DNA of 64,000 bases from Clostridiales bacterium CHKCI001. GTDB taxonomy: Bacteria > Bacillota > Clostridia > Lachnospirales > Lachnospiraceae. The translations under genes were made by a program, and so were the position numbers. The stretch spans positions 1 through 64,000 of the forward strand of contig FCNS01000036.1 in assembly GCA_900045905.1 (NCBI GenBank), in the 5' to 3' direction. Within the stretch, counting starts at the first letter, position 1; every line of letters begins with the position of its first letter. Below the pieces are notes generated by a model, which saw only the letters and a list, made by a program, of their open reading frames with translations, ran no database searches and was not told the origin of the DNA. Shown here one piece after another: positions 44,753 through 55,086 of this stretch.

Positions 44753-45721
44753 TTATTTTTTATTTGAAATTCGAATCTCAAAGGAATAATGAATATCTTT
44801 CTGCGCATCAATATGATATGCTTGTTCTACATCCGATCCCCAACTATCAATGCCGCCAACTCCTCTTACAGCTCCCATAATACATAAAACCGTTCTTCTG
44901 GCTGGAGGTAGTTCTTCTTGATGTGTTGCATTTTCTAATTCTTCTGCTGTATAAGGAAGACAGGAAAAAGCAAATTTGGAATCAATTGCTGCAAATCTTA
45001 ACACTGTTGTCTTTTTTTCTTGATGACGATTATCCAACACTGTATTTCTATATACTTCTACCCATTCTGTATCCATATGCATTCCGCATTCCTGTGGAAC
45101 AATATAGTTTGTAACAGGCAGTCCTTCTACTTGATAGATTCCTTGAACTGCTCCCTCTTTTCTATCTGGATAAGTTTCTCCAGATAGCCCTTTATAACAA
45201 TATCCATCTGCCTTTGTTGGCATAATAAAACGCATTCCAAACACTGGAAGCTCTGGCAGTCCCTCTTTTCCTTTGTATTGTACATCAACTTTTATATTTC
45301 CAATTGCAGAGATTTCATAAGTCACAATAACCTCAGCAGCTGGCACAGTAATAGTTTCATAGCAAAATTGAACTGCTACTTTCTGTGCATATTCTTCTGG
45401 ATGGTACTGATTATTTTCAGGAGCCATTGGCAAAGGAATGGAATTGCCATCCACCCAAACATGAACTGCTTTACAACGAATAAATAAATCTGCACCTAAC
45501 CACATTCCAGATTTTAATGGGAATCCACTTCCTCGGTCATTATCTGTTGTTGCTCTCCAAAAAGTCGGTTTAGGAGTCCGATAAAGCCATTCTTTCCCAT
45601 AAGCGAATAATGATTCCATCCCGCCTGTCTGATAAGAAAAAATATAATGAAATCCATATCCATGCAGTCCTAATGTTACATCTCCATATACAAGCTGCAT
45701 TTGCTTAGTTGTATTTTCCAT
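44753..45721 (-). CDS. Beta-galactosidase small subunit (LacM-like)
   Basis: A 322-aa protein matching the C-terminal (domain 5) part of GH2 beta-galactosidases. Marks are PTFWRATTDNDRGSGF near residue 52 and, toward the end, RRTVLCIMGAVRGVGGIDSWG. It starts inside the end of the large-subunit gene (17-base overlap), whose last codons contain its ribosome-binding site GGAGGTGAG, so the two are translationally coupled. Together they should form the heteromeric LacLM-type enzyme. Confidence 0.9.
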   Translation of the reverse strand: MENTTKQMQLVYGDVTLGLHGYGFHYIFSYQTGGMESLFAYGKEWLYRTPKPTFWRATTDNDRGSGFPLKSGMWLGADLFIRCKAVHVWVDGNSIPLPMAPENNQYHPEEYAQKVAVQFCYETITVPAAEVIVTYEISAIGNIKVDVQYKGKEGLPELPVFGMRFIMPTKADGYCYKGLSGETYPDRKEGAVQGIYQVEGLPVTNYIVPQECGMHMDTEWVEVYRNTVLDNRHQEKKTTVLRFAAIDSKFAFSCLPYTAEELENATHQEELPPARRTVLCIMGAVRGVGGIDSWGSDVEQAYHIDAQKDIHYSFEIRISNKK

Positions 45722-47585
45722 AATAATAGCTCACCTCCTGCATTGCTGGTTTTTCGGTTCGATCTGCAAAGACAATCCCATTTGCCGAAAACTCATAATC
45801 GGATGGCCGGTCATCAAAGTCTCCTCCATATCGAAGCACTTTTTCTCCTGTAACCTCATCCACTACCCAAAGTGCTTGGTCAATAAAATCCCATATAAAT
45901 CCACCTTGGTACATCTCATAGCGATCCAATAACTGTATATAAGAACTCATCCCACCTAAAGAATTTCCCATATCATGCATGTATTCGCATAAGATAAATG
46001 GTTTTTTGGGATTCTGCTCTAAATATGCTACAATTTGTTCTGGAGTTGCATACATACGGCTTTCCACATCGGAAATACAATCTTCATAGGTACGATTATG
46101 GAATACTCCTTCATAATGTACCAGACGGCTTGAATCGGTTTCTTTAAAGAACTGATTCATCTTCTTTAATCCTTCTCCCACATAGGATTCATTTCCTAAT
46201 GACCAGAATAGAATAGAAGTATGATTTTTTAATACTTCAAAATTCGTTCTTGCACGATCCAATACAACCGCTTCCCACGCTTTTATGCTCCCTGGTACAT
46301 TCCAAGATGGCTCCACTTTACCAAGCTTCTGCCAAGATCCATGTGTTTCCAGATTCGTCTCTGCCATAACATAGATTCCTTCTTTATCACATAGATAGTA
46401 CCAATCCATCCGATCTGGATAATGACAAGTTCGAACTGCATTGATATGATTTCTTTTTATGCATTCCATATCCCATTGCTGTTCCGAATTGGAAATGCAT
46501 CTTCCATTTTGCGCACTCCATTCATGCCGATTTACTCCATTAATAATGAGCCGTTTTCCATTCAAGTAAATTACTTTTTCCCGAATCTCTATTTTACGGA
46601 ATCCAACTTGATAAGGAACAATCTCCACTAAGTTTCCATTCTTATTATAAACTTCTAACTCTAACTCATATAAATAAGGATTGTGATTATCCCATAGAAC
46701 GACTGATCCAGGCATTTCACAACATAATTGCATCTGCTCTTGCATAGGCACAGATGTTTCGATACAGCAATGTTCTCCATCATGTAAGCGAATCTTTACC
46801 TCTCCAAACTCTTCCACGGCAGAATTCTTTAATGCAATATTCAACTTGCCCTTTCTATCTTCCAATGACACTTCTGGCCTTACCCATAAATCTTCAATAT
46901 GGACTTCTGGCTTCGCATAGAGATTTACATCTCGAAAAATTCCAAAAAATCGGAAAAAGTCCTGATCTTCTAAAAATGCAGCCGTACTTCTTTTATGAAC
47001 TTCTACTGCTAGCCGATTTCCCTTTTCTTTTATGGCAGCTGTTAAATCAAACTCGGAAGGAGTAAAACTATCTTCTGCATATCCAATAAATATTCCGTTT
47101 AACCAAATATACATCGCCTGTTCTACACCTTCAAAGCTAATATAAACTCGTTTTCCTCTCAACTGCTCATCCAGATTAAATATCTTTATATAAGAGCCGA
47201 CTGGATTATAATCTGCTTCGCTAAACATCCCTTCTCCAGACCAACCTGACAAACTTTGTGCTGGTCTTCGAAATATATGTCCTTCCCATGGATACATTGT
47301 ATTAATATAATGAATCTTATCATATCCTGCTAATTCAATATGCTTCGGAACCGCAATCTCATCAAATTTAGAGTCATCATAATCACTCTCATAGAAGTCA
47401 CTTGGACGAGTTTTAGCATTTTCACTGTAACGAAACTTCCACATCCCGTTTAATGATTGTTTAAAAGAAGATTTCTTTCTAAGACACTCTTCTTGATTTT
47501 TAAAAAACAAATGATCACTATGAGCCAAAATCTGATTTACCCGAAAAACTTCTGGCTGATCTAGCCATTTAATGTCCGCTTTCAT
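45705..47585 (-). CDS. Beta-galactosidase large subunit (LacL-like, GH2)
   Basis: A 626-aa protein with the GH2 jelly-roll, immunoglobulin-like and catalytic barrel domains but not the final domain. Motifs are NGVNRHEW, HYPDRMDWYYLCDKEGIYV, the acid/base Glu in WSLGNES, the nucleophile Glu in ILCEYMHDMGNS, and QGGFIWDFIDQAL. No signal peptide. It is truncated relative to single-chain LacZ because the rest is a separate gene. It hydrolyses beta-galactosides inside the cell. Confidence 0.93.
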   Translation of the reverse strand: MKADIKWLDQPEVFRVNQILAHSDHLFFKNQEECLRKKSSFKQSLNGMWKFRYSENAKTRPSDFYESDYDDSKFDEIAVPKHIELAGYDKIHYINTMYPWEGHIFRRPAQSLSGWSGEGMFSEADYNPVGSYIKIFNLDEQLRGKRVYISFEGVEQAMYIWLNGIFIGYAEDSFTPSEFDLTAAIKEKGNRLAVEVHKRSTAAFLEDQDFFRFFGIFRDVNLYAKPEVHIEDLWVRPEVSLEDRKGKLNIALKNSAVEEFGEVKIRLHDGEHCCIETSVPMQEQMQLCCEMPGSVVLWDNHNPYLYELELEVYNKNGNLVEIVPYQVGFRKIEIREKVIYLNGKRLIINGVNRHEWSAQNGRCISNSEQQWDMECIKRNHINAVRTCHYPDRMDWYYLCDKEGIYVMAETNLETHGSWQKLGKVEPSWNVPGSIKAWEAVVLDRARTNFEVLKNHTSILFWSLGNESYVGEGLKKMNQFFKETDSSRLVHYEGVFHNRTYEDCISDVESRMYATPEQIVAYLEQNPKKPFILCEYMHDMGNSLGGMSSYIQLLDRYEMYQGGFIWDFIDQALWVVDEVTGEKVLRYGGDFDDRPSDYEFSANGIVFADRTEKPAMQEVSYYYGKYN

Positions 47586-47763
47586 ATATTCCTCCTTTTC
47601 CCTAGCTAAGCAGACATCCTCATCTGCTTGACTACTTGCTCATGACCTCATCATATCATTCCTACCTCTATTTGACCATGTAATATTCTAACATTTTTTT
47701 GTACTTTTCGTTCCAATTTATGTTATACTAAATATTAATTGTAAAATGATAGGAGGCGATAAT

Positions 47764-49098
47764 ATGGGGCATATTACCTCAAAAAATGCATACAAAAGTT
47801 TAGAAGAACGAATTAATTGGTTTACACAGGGAGCGCCTGCTTCTGAGACATTTTATAAAATCTTACAAGTATTATTTACTGAAAAAGAAGCTCGTGTTAT
47901 GTCCATGCTGCCTGTTCGACCATTTACAATCAAACGTGCCGCTCGAATTTGGAATACTTCTGAAGCAAAAGCAGAAAAAGTATTGGATCAACTATGTGAA
48001 AAAGCGTTACTTGTAGATTCTACCCATAATGGAGTCCGAAAATTTGTAATTCCTCCTCCAATGGCAGGCTTTATTGAATTTGCTTTAATGCGAACAAGAG
48101 GAGATATTGATCAAAAATATTTAAGTGAATTATATTACCAGTATATGAATGTGGAAGAAGATTTCGTAAAAGATCTTTTCTATGCTACGGAAACCAAACT
48201 CGGACGTGTCTATGTTCAAGAACCAGTGCTAACGAATGAACATACGAATCATATTTTAGATTATGAACGAGCCAGCCATATTATTGAAGAAGCAGAATAT
48301 ATTGGGCTGGGACTCTGCTATTGCCGTCACAAAGCCTACCATGCAGGCCATCCATGTGAAATTGATGCACCGTGGGATGTTTGTCTTACATTCGGCAATG
48401 TTGCCCGTTCCCTTGCAGAACATGGTGGACATGCCCGCCTAATCTCAAAAGAAGAAGCAATGGATGCGTTACAACGTTCCTATGAAGCAAACCTAGTTCA
48501 AATCGGGGAAAATGTTCGCGAAAATCCAGCATTTATTTGTAATTGCTGCGGATGCTGCTGTGAGGCATTGCAGGCTGCCCGTAGATTTGCACCAGTTCAG
48601 CCAGTTGCTACTACGAATTATATTCCTAAAATAGACACCCATACTTGCGTTGGATGCGGAAAATGTGCAAAAGTCTGTCCTGTTGGGGCTATTACAATGG
48701 AAGAAGATCCAAAAACTCATAAAAAACATGCCATTCTTCATAAAGAACTCTGTCTTGGATGTGGCGTATGCGCTAGAAACTGCAATCCAAAAGCAATTCA
48801 CTTAGAGCGACGTCCAATCGAAGTAATCACTCCAGTTAACAGTACACATCGTTTTGTACTACAAGCAATTGAAAAAGGTACTCTACAAAATCTTTTATTT
48901 GACAACCAGGCATTTGCCAATCACCGTGCCATGGCACAGATTTTTGGAGCAATTTTAAAACTTCCGCCAATTAAACAGGCTCTTGCCAGCCAACAATTTA
49001 AATCCATTTACTTAGATAAGCTGTTATCTAGCCAGTTAAATAAGCAGAGAGCAAAACAAGCCAAAAAAGAAAACGCTACTTCCTCAAGTCAAAAATAA
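47764..49098 (+). CDS. Winged-helix and 4Fe-4S dicluster protein
   Basis: A 444-aa protein. The N-terminal 100 residues look like a winged helix (TIKRAARIWNTSEAKAEKVL). The middle has Cys motifs (GLCYCRHKAYHAGHPC and CNCCGCCC, the latter rich in Cys). Then come two ferredoxin clusters (CVGCGKCAKVCP and CLGCGVCARNC). The tail is helical and Lys-rich. The ATG at 47764 follows AGGAGG. The combination suggests redox sensing or electron transfer tied to gene control; I know of no defined function for this architecture. Confidence 0.75.
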   Translation: MGHITSKNAYKSLEERINWFTQGAPASETFYKILQVLFTEKEARVMSMLPVRPFTIKRAARIWNTSEAKAEKVLDQLCEKALLVDSTHNGVRKFVIPPPMAGFIEFALMRTRGDIDQKYLSELYYQYMNVEEDFVKDLFYATETKLGRVYVQEPVLTNEHTNHILDYERASHIIEEAEYIGLGLCYCRHKAYHAGHPCEIDAPWDVCLTFGNVARSLAEHGGHARLISKEEAMDALQRSYEANLVQIGENVRENPAFICNCCGCCCEALQAARRFAPVQPVATTNYIPKIDTHTCVGCGKCAKVCPVGAITMEEDPKTHKKHAILHKELCLGCGVCARNCNPKAIHLERRPIEVITPVNSTHRFVLQAIEKGTLQNLLFDNQAFANHRAMAQIFGAILKLPPIKQALASQQFKSIYLDKLLSSQLNKQRAKQAKKENATSSSQK

Positions 49099-49105
49099 AA
49101 AGCAT

Positions 49106-49174
49106 AAAAAGCGGTATACCAATTTCTAGTTCTATAGATTCAAATAAAATTAGAAATATCATATACCGCTTTTT
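49106..49174. terminator. Bidirectional terminator
   Basis: AAAAAGCGGTATA pairs with TATACCGCTTTTT across a loop of about 45 bases between convergent genes. Confidence 0.75.
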
Positions 49175-49179
49175 ATTTA

Positions 49180-49980
49180 TTATATTGGAAGATCTCTGCG
49201 ATGGAATATCACAATTCCAGCCACTATAAATAGGATTCCTACAACATATAAAATACCACATCCCACCCATGCTTCCTGTTTTCCAATAAGGAAATTATCT
49301 ATCTGGAACAATGTCAATGGTGTAATCAATCTCAAATTTTCAAATTTTTCTCCAACTTGTGCAATCATCTGCATCAAAATGGAATAAATAATAACACCTG
49401 CTCCAATTCCTGTCGCCCGTTTCGAATCGTTACATAAACAAGATGGAAAAAAGCAAACTCCTGCAAAAAATACAAGCAATCCAAATAATCCTATATTAAG
49501 ATTGAAAAATTCTTTTATCTCCATTTCATCAGGAAATAGAATATGACTTGTAATTAATATTAATCCAGTTACATAGATTACCATAAGAGCAATATATGTC
49601 ACCAAAACAGCCGCCTGTGTTAACACAAAACTCCAACGCTTTTTCGGAACCGTTAGCAAATATACCATAGAACCATTATCTACATATTTAGCAACTAGTC
49701 TGCCTGCTAAAATAATAATAAAAACTCCAGGAAATGCCACAAAAAGCATTCCATATAAATAACCTGCTACAAATTCTAATAATGTAGTTCCAACATCTGC
49801 CATTCCAAATGCAGCAAATATCTCTGGCATACTTTCCGACATCATACGCAGACTATCTCCTAGTTTTGGATCAAACATCATTACAATCATCACAGAATAC
49901 ATTGTCAATACTCCAGCAAAAATAAGAAATAAAATAAAGTTTGCTTTGATTTCTCTGCGATACAATATAACACGAATCAT
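49180..49980 (-). CDS. ABC-2 type transporter permease
   Basis: A membrane protein of 266 aa with about six hydrophobic segments, beginning MIRVILYRREIKANFILFLI. The long extracellular-type loop with FAAFGMADVGTTL after the first helix is typical of ABC-2 permeases. The ATG at 49980 overlaps the stop of the ATPase gene (ATGA). Substrate unknown; an export role is likely. Confidence 0.88.
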   Translation of the reverse strand: MIRVILYRREIKANFILFLIFAGVLTMYSVMIVMMFDPKLGDSLRMMSESMPEIFAAFGMADVGTTLLEFVAGYLYGMLFVAFPGVFIIILAGRLVAKYVDNGSMVYLLTVPKKRWSFVLTQAAVLVTYIALMVIYVTGLILITSHILFPDEMEIKEFFNLNIGLFGLLVFFAGVCFFPSCLCNDSKRATGIGAGVIIYSILMQMIAQVGEKFENLRLITPLTLFQIDNFLIGKQEAWVGCGILYVVGILFIVAGIVIFHRRDLPI

Positions 49981-50906
49981 TTTTCCTCTCTCCTTAGGGA
50001 ACAAAAGAGCTCTTCATTGGATGGCATATCATGATGATAAAAATGCAAAAAGAATTCTTCCAAACTCTGCGTGCGCACATTCATATCCATAATTGTATAA
50101 ACAGCTGCTTTTTTTATCACTTCATCAAGCTCCATTCCTACATTCAGAATTACAGTATTTTTTTCACACGCTACGTTCAAAACCTTGGAAGCGAAAGCAG
50201 ATGCCATCTCGCTAGTCTGAAATGTAATTTCCATAATTTTCTTCCGATTGGAACGAAGTGTTTCCATATTCTCTACTGCAACTAATCTTCCATTTCGAAT
50301 AATAACTGCCCGATCACAAGTTTTTTCCACTTCTTCAAAAATATGAGATGACATTAAAATTGTCTTTCCTCTTTTCTTTTCCTGTAAAATCAAGTTCACA
50401 AACTGTTCCTGCATCAACGGATCTAGTCCGCTCGTGGGCTCATCCAAAATTAAAATTTCTGGGTCTTGCATAAAGGCACAAACAATTCCAATCTTCTGTT
50501 TCATCCCTTTTGACATTTTTTTGATCTTCCCAGTCGGATTTAGATCAAATCGACTCATTAACTCCTGTGCTCGTCCTAGGTCTTTCATTCCTTTCATTTT
50601 AGCTACAAATTGAATAAACTCCATTCCATTCATCGAATCGATAAAAGCTGTTTCCCCAGGAAGATATCCTAGATAATTTTGGATTTTATCTGCATCTTGA
50701 AAACAATCCATTCCAGAAATTCGCAAACTTCCAGAATCAGGTTTTATAAACCCTAACAACTGACGAATCGTTGTTGTCTTTCCTGCTCCATTTGGTCCTA
50801 GAAATCCTAACACTTCTCCTTTTTTTACTTGAAAACTAAGATCAAAAACACCTCTTTGCCTACCATAATCCTTTGTAATATGATGAATCTCAATTAAATG
50901 TTCCAT
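49977..50906 (-). CDS. ABC transporter ATP-binding protein
   Basis: A 309-aa ATPase. Walker A is GPNGAGKTTT, the signature is KMSKGMKQK, Walker B is ILILDEPTSGLDP, and the switch His is in MSSHIF. A C-terminal extension of about 90 aa follows the ATPase fold, as in exporters of the CcmA/DrrA type. It pairs with the permease that follows. Confidence 0.94.
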   Translation of the reverse strand: MEHLIEIHHITKDYGRQRGVFDLSFQVKKGEVLGFLGPNGAGKTTTIRQLLGFIKPDSGSLRISGMDCFQDADKIQNYLGYLPGETAFIDSMNGMEFIQFVAKMKGMKDLGRAQELMSRFDLNPTGKIKKMSKGMKQKIGIVCAFMQDPEILILDEPTSGLDPLMQEQFVNLILQEKKRGKTILMSSHIFEEVEKTCDRAVIIRNGRLVAVENMETLRSNRKKIMEITFQTSEMASAFASKVLNVACEKNTVILNVGMELDEVIKKAAVYTIMDMNVRTQSLEEFFLHFYHHDMPSNEELFCSLRREEK

Positions 50907-50956
50907 ATTATTTCTTGCCTTTTGCGAAATATCCCCTTATGATTCCTTTTACGACT

Positions 50957-51601
50957 TTAATGTGTCTGTCCAGTTACAATACCTTCTTCTTCTACTCCCA
51001 ACACAACTGCTTCAATTGCATACTCCAAACTCTTTTCAATTTCATCCAAAGACATTCCTGGTGTCGTGGCAGGTTTTCCAATTAACTGACTTGTTGCAAA
51101 TGGAACATGAATAAAACCAGCTTTTATATTCGGATATTTTTTCTGTGTCATATATAATACATTGTACATAACACAATTGCATACATAGGTTCCAGCAGTA
51201 TAAGAAATACTACATGGCAGGCCGTGTTCCTGAACATGTTTCACCATAGCACGGATCGGTACTGTAGCAAAATATGCAGTATCTCCATCTGGCTGTAACG
51301 CTTCATTCAATGGCTGTTCTCCTGCATTATCTGGAATTCTAGCGTCCGCAAGGTTAATCGCTACCTGCTCAATCGTCATATGCGATCTTCCACCAGCCTG
51401 TCCCACATTAATTACGATATCTGGATTGTATTTTTGAATTCCTTCTTCCACTGCCAGACAACTTTTGGAAAATACAGTAGGAATTTCCAATTTTATGATC
51501 TCTGCTCCTGCAATTTGCTCTGGAAGCATTTTTACTGCTTCATAGGCAGGATTCACTGTCTCTCCTCCAAATGGATCAAATCCCGTAACTAAAATCTTCA
51601 T
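50957..51601 (-). CDS. pcp: Pyrrolidone-carboxylate peptidase
   Basis: Removes N-terminal pyroglutamate from peptides (family C15). The 214-aa protein begins with the signature [20 protein letters not shown]. The catalytic residues are Glu in [10 protein letters not shown], Cys in YVCNCVMYN and His in FIHVPF. It follows the DUF979 and DUF969 genes, a recurring trio in Firmicutes, which suggests it acts on something the DUF pair transports. Confidence 0.95.
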   Translation of the reverse strand: MKILVTGFDPFGGETVNPAYEAVKMLPEQIAGAEIIKLEIPTVFSKSCLAVEEGIQKYNPDIVINVGQAGGRSHMTIEQVAINLADARIPDNAGEQPLNEALQPDGDTAYFATVPIRAMVKHVQEHGLPCSISYTAGTYVCNCVMYNVLYMTQKKYPNIKAGFIHVPFATSQLIGKPATTPGMSLDEIEKSLEYAIEAVVLGVEEEGIVTGQTH

Positions 51602-51647
51602 TTTGTTTCCTTCTTTCCCTCTTTATTTTATCCATCTAACCTTATTT

Positions 51648-52592
51648 TCATTTGAAAATAATCATATAAGCAATCTGCACTACAATCATAATTAATGCCA
51701 CTACAATTTGATTTTTAATTACTCCAAATCGGTCTTTCATATCTAATATTGCAACTGGTACAATGTTAAAGTTAGCAGCCATTGGTGTCAACAACGTACC
51801 ACAATATCCTGTTGTTAATGCAACCGCCCCAATCAAAACTGGATCAGCTCCATATGCCAAAACAAACGGTGCCCCGATTCCAACTGTCATTACTGTAATT
51901 GCCGCAAATGCGTTTCCCATAATCGCAGTAAATACTACCATTCCGATCCCAAATACAATAATTCCTAAATTTACATTACCAGCTGGCACAATCATTCCAA
52001 TTATTTTTGATATTACTTCTCCTACGCCTGCTGCTGTAAAGATACCTCCCAAACATGCTAAAAGCTGAGGAAGTAAACAAAGTGGTCCCATCATGGACAA
52101 GAATCTCTCCGAATCGTCCAAAAATACTTTTGGCTTATTATCTCTTGAAAAGCACATCAGCAGAACCATTGCAATCATAACACCGACAGTGATTCCAACA
52201 AGAGAACTAATCTTCGTAAATAATGCGAATACTAACGCCATAACTCCCATACAAAGTGCTGGGATAAATATTTTCATACCAATCTTTTTAAACTGAGCCT
52301 TAGAATATTCTTTTGACGCAGCCTCTTGCTTTCCTGGTTTCACTCGCTTAAAAATTGCTGGAATAACCATAATCACAACTAAAATTCCCGTAATCTCAGA
52401 TGGAATCCAGCGTCCAAATGCACAGGCAACTCCAAAAAAGCACCAAAATATAGCAGTTCCAATTCTGGAGGGATTTTCTTTATCCAATAAATTTTTCACA
52501 CCTGCGTAAAATGTAATAAGACCAATAATAATATATACAATTTCCAGAAGTTTATCTCCTAAACTTATCGTTGAGTCCATAAAAAACGACAT
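51648..52592 (-). CDS. DUF979 family membrane protein
   Basis: A 314-aa protein with about nine hydrophobic segments. LTTGYCGTLLTPMAANFN near the C-terminus is a permease-like conserved block. The ATG at 52592 follows GAGGAGG and lies 1 base after the DUF969 stop; an upstream ATG would overlap that gene. It probably forms a two-part transporter with DUF969. Confidence 0.88.
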   Translation of the reverse strand: MSFFMDSTISLGDKLLEIVYIIIGLITFYAGVKNLLDKENPSRIGTAIFWCFFGVACAFGRWIPSEITGILVVIMVIPAIFKRVKPGKQEAASKEYSKAQFKKIGMKIFIPALCMGVMALVFALFTKISSLVGITVGVMIAMVLLMCFSRDNKPKVFLDDSERFLSMMGPLCLLPQLLACLGGIFTAAGVGEVISKIIGMIVPAGNVNLGIIVFGIGMVVFTAIMGNAFAAITVMTVGIGAPFVLAYGADPVLIGAVALTTGYCGTLLTPMAANFNIVPVAILDMKDRFGVIKNQIVVALIMIVVQIAYMIIFK

Positions 52593-52593
52593 A

Positions 52594-53295
52594 CTACTTT
52601 CCTCCTCTGCTATTCGTTCCATAATACTTTTTACGTAATCTCGTATCACGAATCATAAAATAGATACATGCAACAACCAATGCTATCAAAGCAATTGGAA
52701 TCGATACTTTCGCTAAATCAATTACTTCCACTTCATAGCCAAGAGAACTTAACGTAGACTGCACAAGTAATGCAGCCGCACCACCTACAAATAGCACCTG
52801 GAAGAAAAACCATGCAATATTTTCCATTGCTGATGCCATTCCCTTTACTTCTTCGATATACTCTTCTTTTACCTCTTTGTTTTCTGCTTCTAACGCACCT
52901 TCTGCCATAGGAATTACAACTGGACGAATAAATCCTGCTACACCTCCAAATCCTACATTAAATGCACCAAAGAATGCACGCATAATTCCATATGCGCAAA
53001 CTAATTTTCCGCTTGTGACACCTTTCAGCTTACCAATTAATGCCGCAGCTGCCTCTCTTAATCCGTTTCTTTCTAAAGTTCCTGTTACAAGTAAAATCAT
53101 AATAAAAATCGTCATACTTCTGTTTGCAGTAAAGTTAGAACCAAGAATTTCCAAAAAACCTTCTACTCCAAGGCTTCCTACAATTGCTGTTACAATAGCA
53201 GATACGGATACAATTAGAATCGAATCCAATTTTAGGGCAAATCCTACAATTACAACAACAATACCAAGTAATTTTAACAGTTCTACCAGCTCCAT
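52594..53295 (-). CDS. DUF969 family membrane protein
   Basis: A 233-aa membrane protein, first of the DUF969-DUF979-pcp operon. Hydrophobic segments include ELLKLLGIVVVIVGFALKL and IFIMILLVTGTLERNG; a conserved block is FGAFNVGFGGVAGFIRPVV. The pair resembles anion or amino acid permeases, and its link to pcp suggests uptake of pyroglutamate or pyroglutamyl peptides (inference). TAGGAGG lies before the ATG. A small hairpin (53320-53350) precedes the gene. Confidence 0.88.
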   Translation of the reverse strand: MELVELLKLLGIVVVIVGFALKLDSILIVSVSAIVTAIVGSLGVEGFLEILGSNFTANRSMTIFIMILLVTGTLERNGLREAAAALIGKLKGVTSGKLVCAYGIMRAFFGAFNVGFGGVAGFIRPVVIPMAEGALEAENKEVKEEYIEEVKGMASAMENIAWFFFQVLFVGGAAALLVQSTLSSLGYEVEVIDLAKVSIPIALIALVVACIYFMIRDTRLRKKYYGTNSRGGK

Positions 53296-53465
53296 AAAAA
53301 AATCCTCCTATTTTATTAAAGCAGATGTCTTAACTTTTTACTTATCTGCTCTTAAATTAATATTATTATTTTATCTTTTATCCTTCAATTCGTCAAGTTA
53401 GCATACTAAAATTTATATAATATATATTATCGTTCTGTCATTCCTTGTCATTTATGACTTCCTCA

Positions 53466-54836
53466 CTATTGGTTTATTTTACGTCCTTTTTTCAATTCTG
53501 GCATAATCGTTATAAGCATCGTGAAGAAGCAAGCACATCCTCCAATCAAATTAGAAATCGGCTCTGCCCAAAATACTCCATTTACTCCCATTCCTCCTAA
53601 CATCGGAAGAATCACCGTAAGAGGAACTACAATAATCACCTTACGGAAGATTGAGAAAAATGTAGCCTTTTTTGCCTTTCCCAATGCTACAAAAACGGAT
53701 TGCCCTGTAAATTGCAATGCCATAAAACAAAATCCAAAAAAATAAATATGAAGAGCTGGAATACCGTTCTTTACAAGTTCTCCACTTCCATCGAAGATAC
53801 GAATAAAAATTTCTGGAAATAATCTTAGAATTCCCCAAGATAAAATCGTATAAGAAAAGCAAGCAGCTGTTACAAAGTAAATTGCCTTTTTGACTCGATC
53901 ATACGCTCCTTCCCCATAGTTATAACTCATAACAGGAGATGCTCCATTTGTAATACCCATAACTGGCATAGTAAAGATTTCTCTGACTGAATTTAATACT
54001 GTCATGATTCCAATATACAAGTCTCCCCCATATACTTGTAAAGTTGCATTGCAGACAATCTGAACAAGCCCATTCGTAAATGCCATAATAAATCCAGATA
54101 TTCCAAGTGATATAATTGAAATCACTCGTTTCCATTTTATTTTCATGCAACCTATCTTTAAACGCAGTTCTACTTTATTTCCAGTCAAAAACTTCATAAC
54201 CCAAAGTGCGGAGCTAAACTGAGATAGGATCGTCGCAAGTGCTGCCCCTCTAACTCCCATACGAAATACAAATATAAAAATCGGATCTAAAATAATATTT
54301 AAAACAGCTCCTATCAAAACCGTGAACATACCAATATTTCCAAATCCTTGACTGTTAATAAATGGATTCATTCCAACAGAAATCATAACAAAAACTGTTC
54401 CTATCAGATAAATTTGCATATATTGTTCTGCATATACAAAAGTTGTATCACTGGCTCCAAATAAATATAAAATTGGCTTATAAAAACACAGTCCAATCAC
54501 CATTAATAAAATACCTGTGCCAACTAGCATGACAAAGGTATTCCCCATAATCATTTCTGCTTCTTCATCATTCCCCTTTCCACGCTCTATCGCACAGAGC
54601 GGTCCTCCTCCGTTTCCAAACAAATAAGTAAATGCTGTAATCAACGTAATAACCGGAAAACAAAGTCCTACTCCAGTTAATGCTAAGGTACCTATTCCCT
54701 CAATTCTCCCTATGTACATTCGATCCACAATATTATAAAGAAGATTTAAAAACTGTGCGACTGTCATCGGCACCGCAACTTCCAAAATATTTCGATATAC
54801 ACTCCCTTTTGAAAAATCTGTTTGATGTGTTTTCAA
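53466..54836 (-). CDS. MATE family multidrug efflux transporter
   Basis: A 12-helix membrane protein of about 456 aa. It contains VAVPMTVAQFLNLLYNIVDRMYIGR near the start, shown here in part as VAVPMTVAQFLNLLYNIVDR, and NGASPVMSYNYGEG later, both MATE marks. The start is uncertain. GGAGGTGG precedes a TTG at 54836, while the ATG 42 bases upstream has no ribosome-binding site, so the TTG is preferred. It exports cationic compounds using Na+ or H+. Confidence 0.88.
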   Translation of the reverse strand: MKTHQTDFSKGSVYRNILEVAVPMTVAQFLNLLYNIVDRMYIGRIEGIGTLALTGVGLCFPVITLITAFTYLFGNGGGPLCAIERGKGNDEEAEMIMGNTFVMLVGTGILLMVIGLCFYKPILYLFGASDTTFVYAEQYMQIYLIGTVFVMISVGMNPFINSQGFGNIGMFTVLIGAVLNIILDPIFIFVFRMGVRGAALATILSQFSSALWVMKFLTGNKVELRLKIGCMKIKWKRVISIISLGISGFIMAFTNGLVQIVCNATLQVYGGDLYIGIMTVLNSVREIFTMPVMGITNGASPVMSYNYGEGAYDRVKKAIYFVTAACFSYTILSWGILRLFPEIFIRIFDGSGELVKNGIPALHIYFFGFCFMALQFTGQSVFVALGKAKKATFFSIFRKVIIVVPLTVILPMLGGMGVNGVFWAEPISNLIGGCACFFTMLITIMPELKKGRKINQ

Positions 54837-55086
54837 ACTACCACCTCCATATGTACTGAAAAAAGACATTTTATCCACAAGCGTATAACTGTATTTTATG
54901 CTATACGCAACGAAGCACCCTGTTCAAGATTTCTCATAAATCATCATATAAAACCAGAATTTAGTAATGACAATTACAAAAAACCTTTTATCAGGATGCT
55001 TACCTGCATATACCTATTTTACAATAAAATAAAAAATTCTACAACGACTTTTATGTAGACTAAAGATTTTCAGCCCGCTTCGCTTC

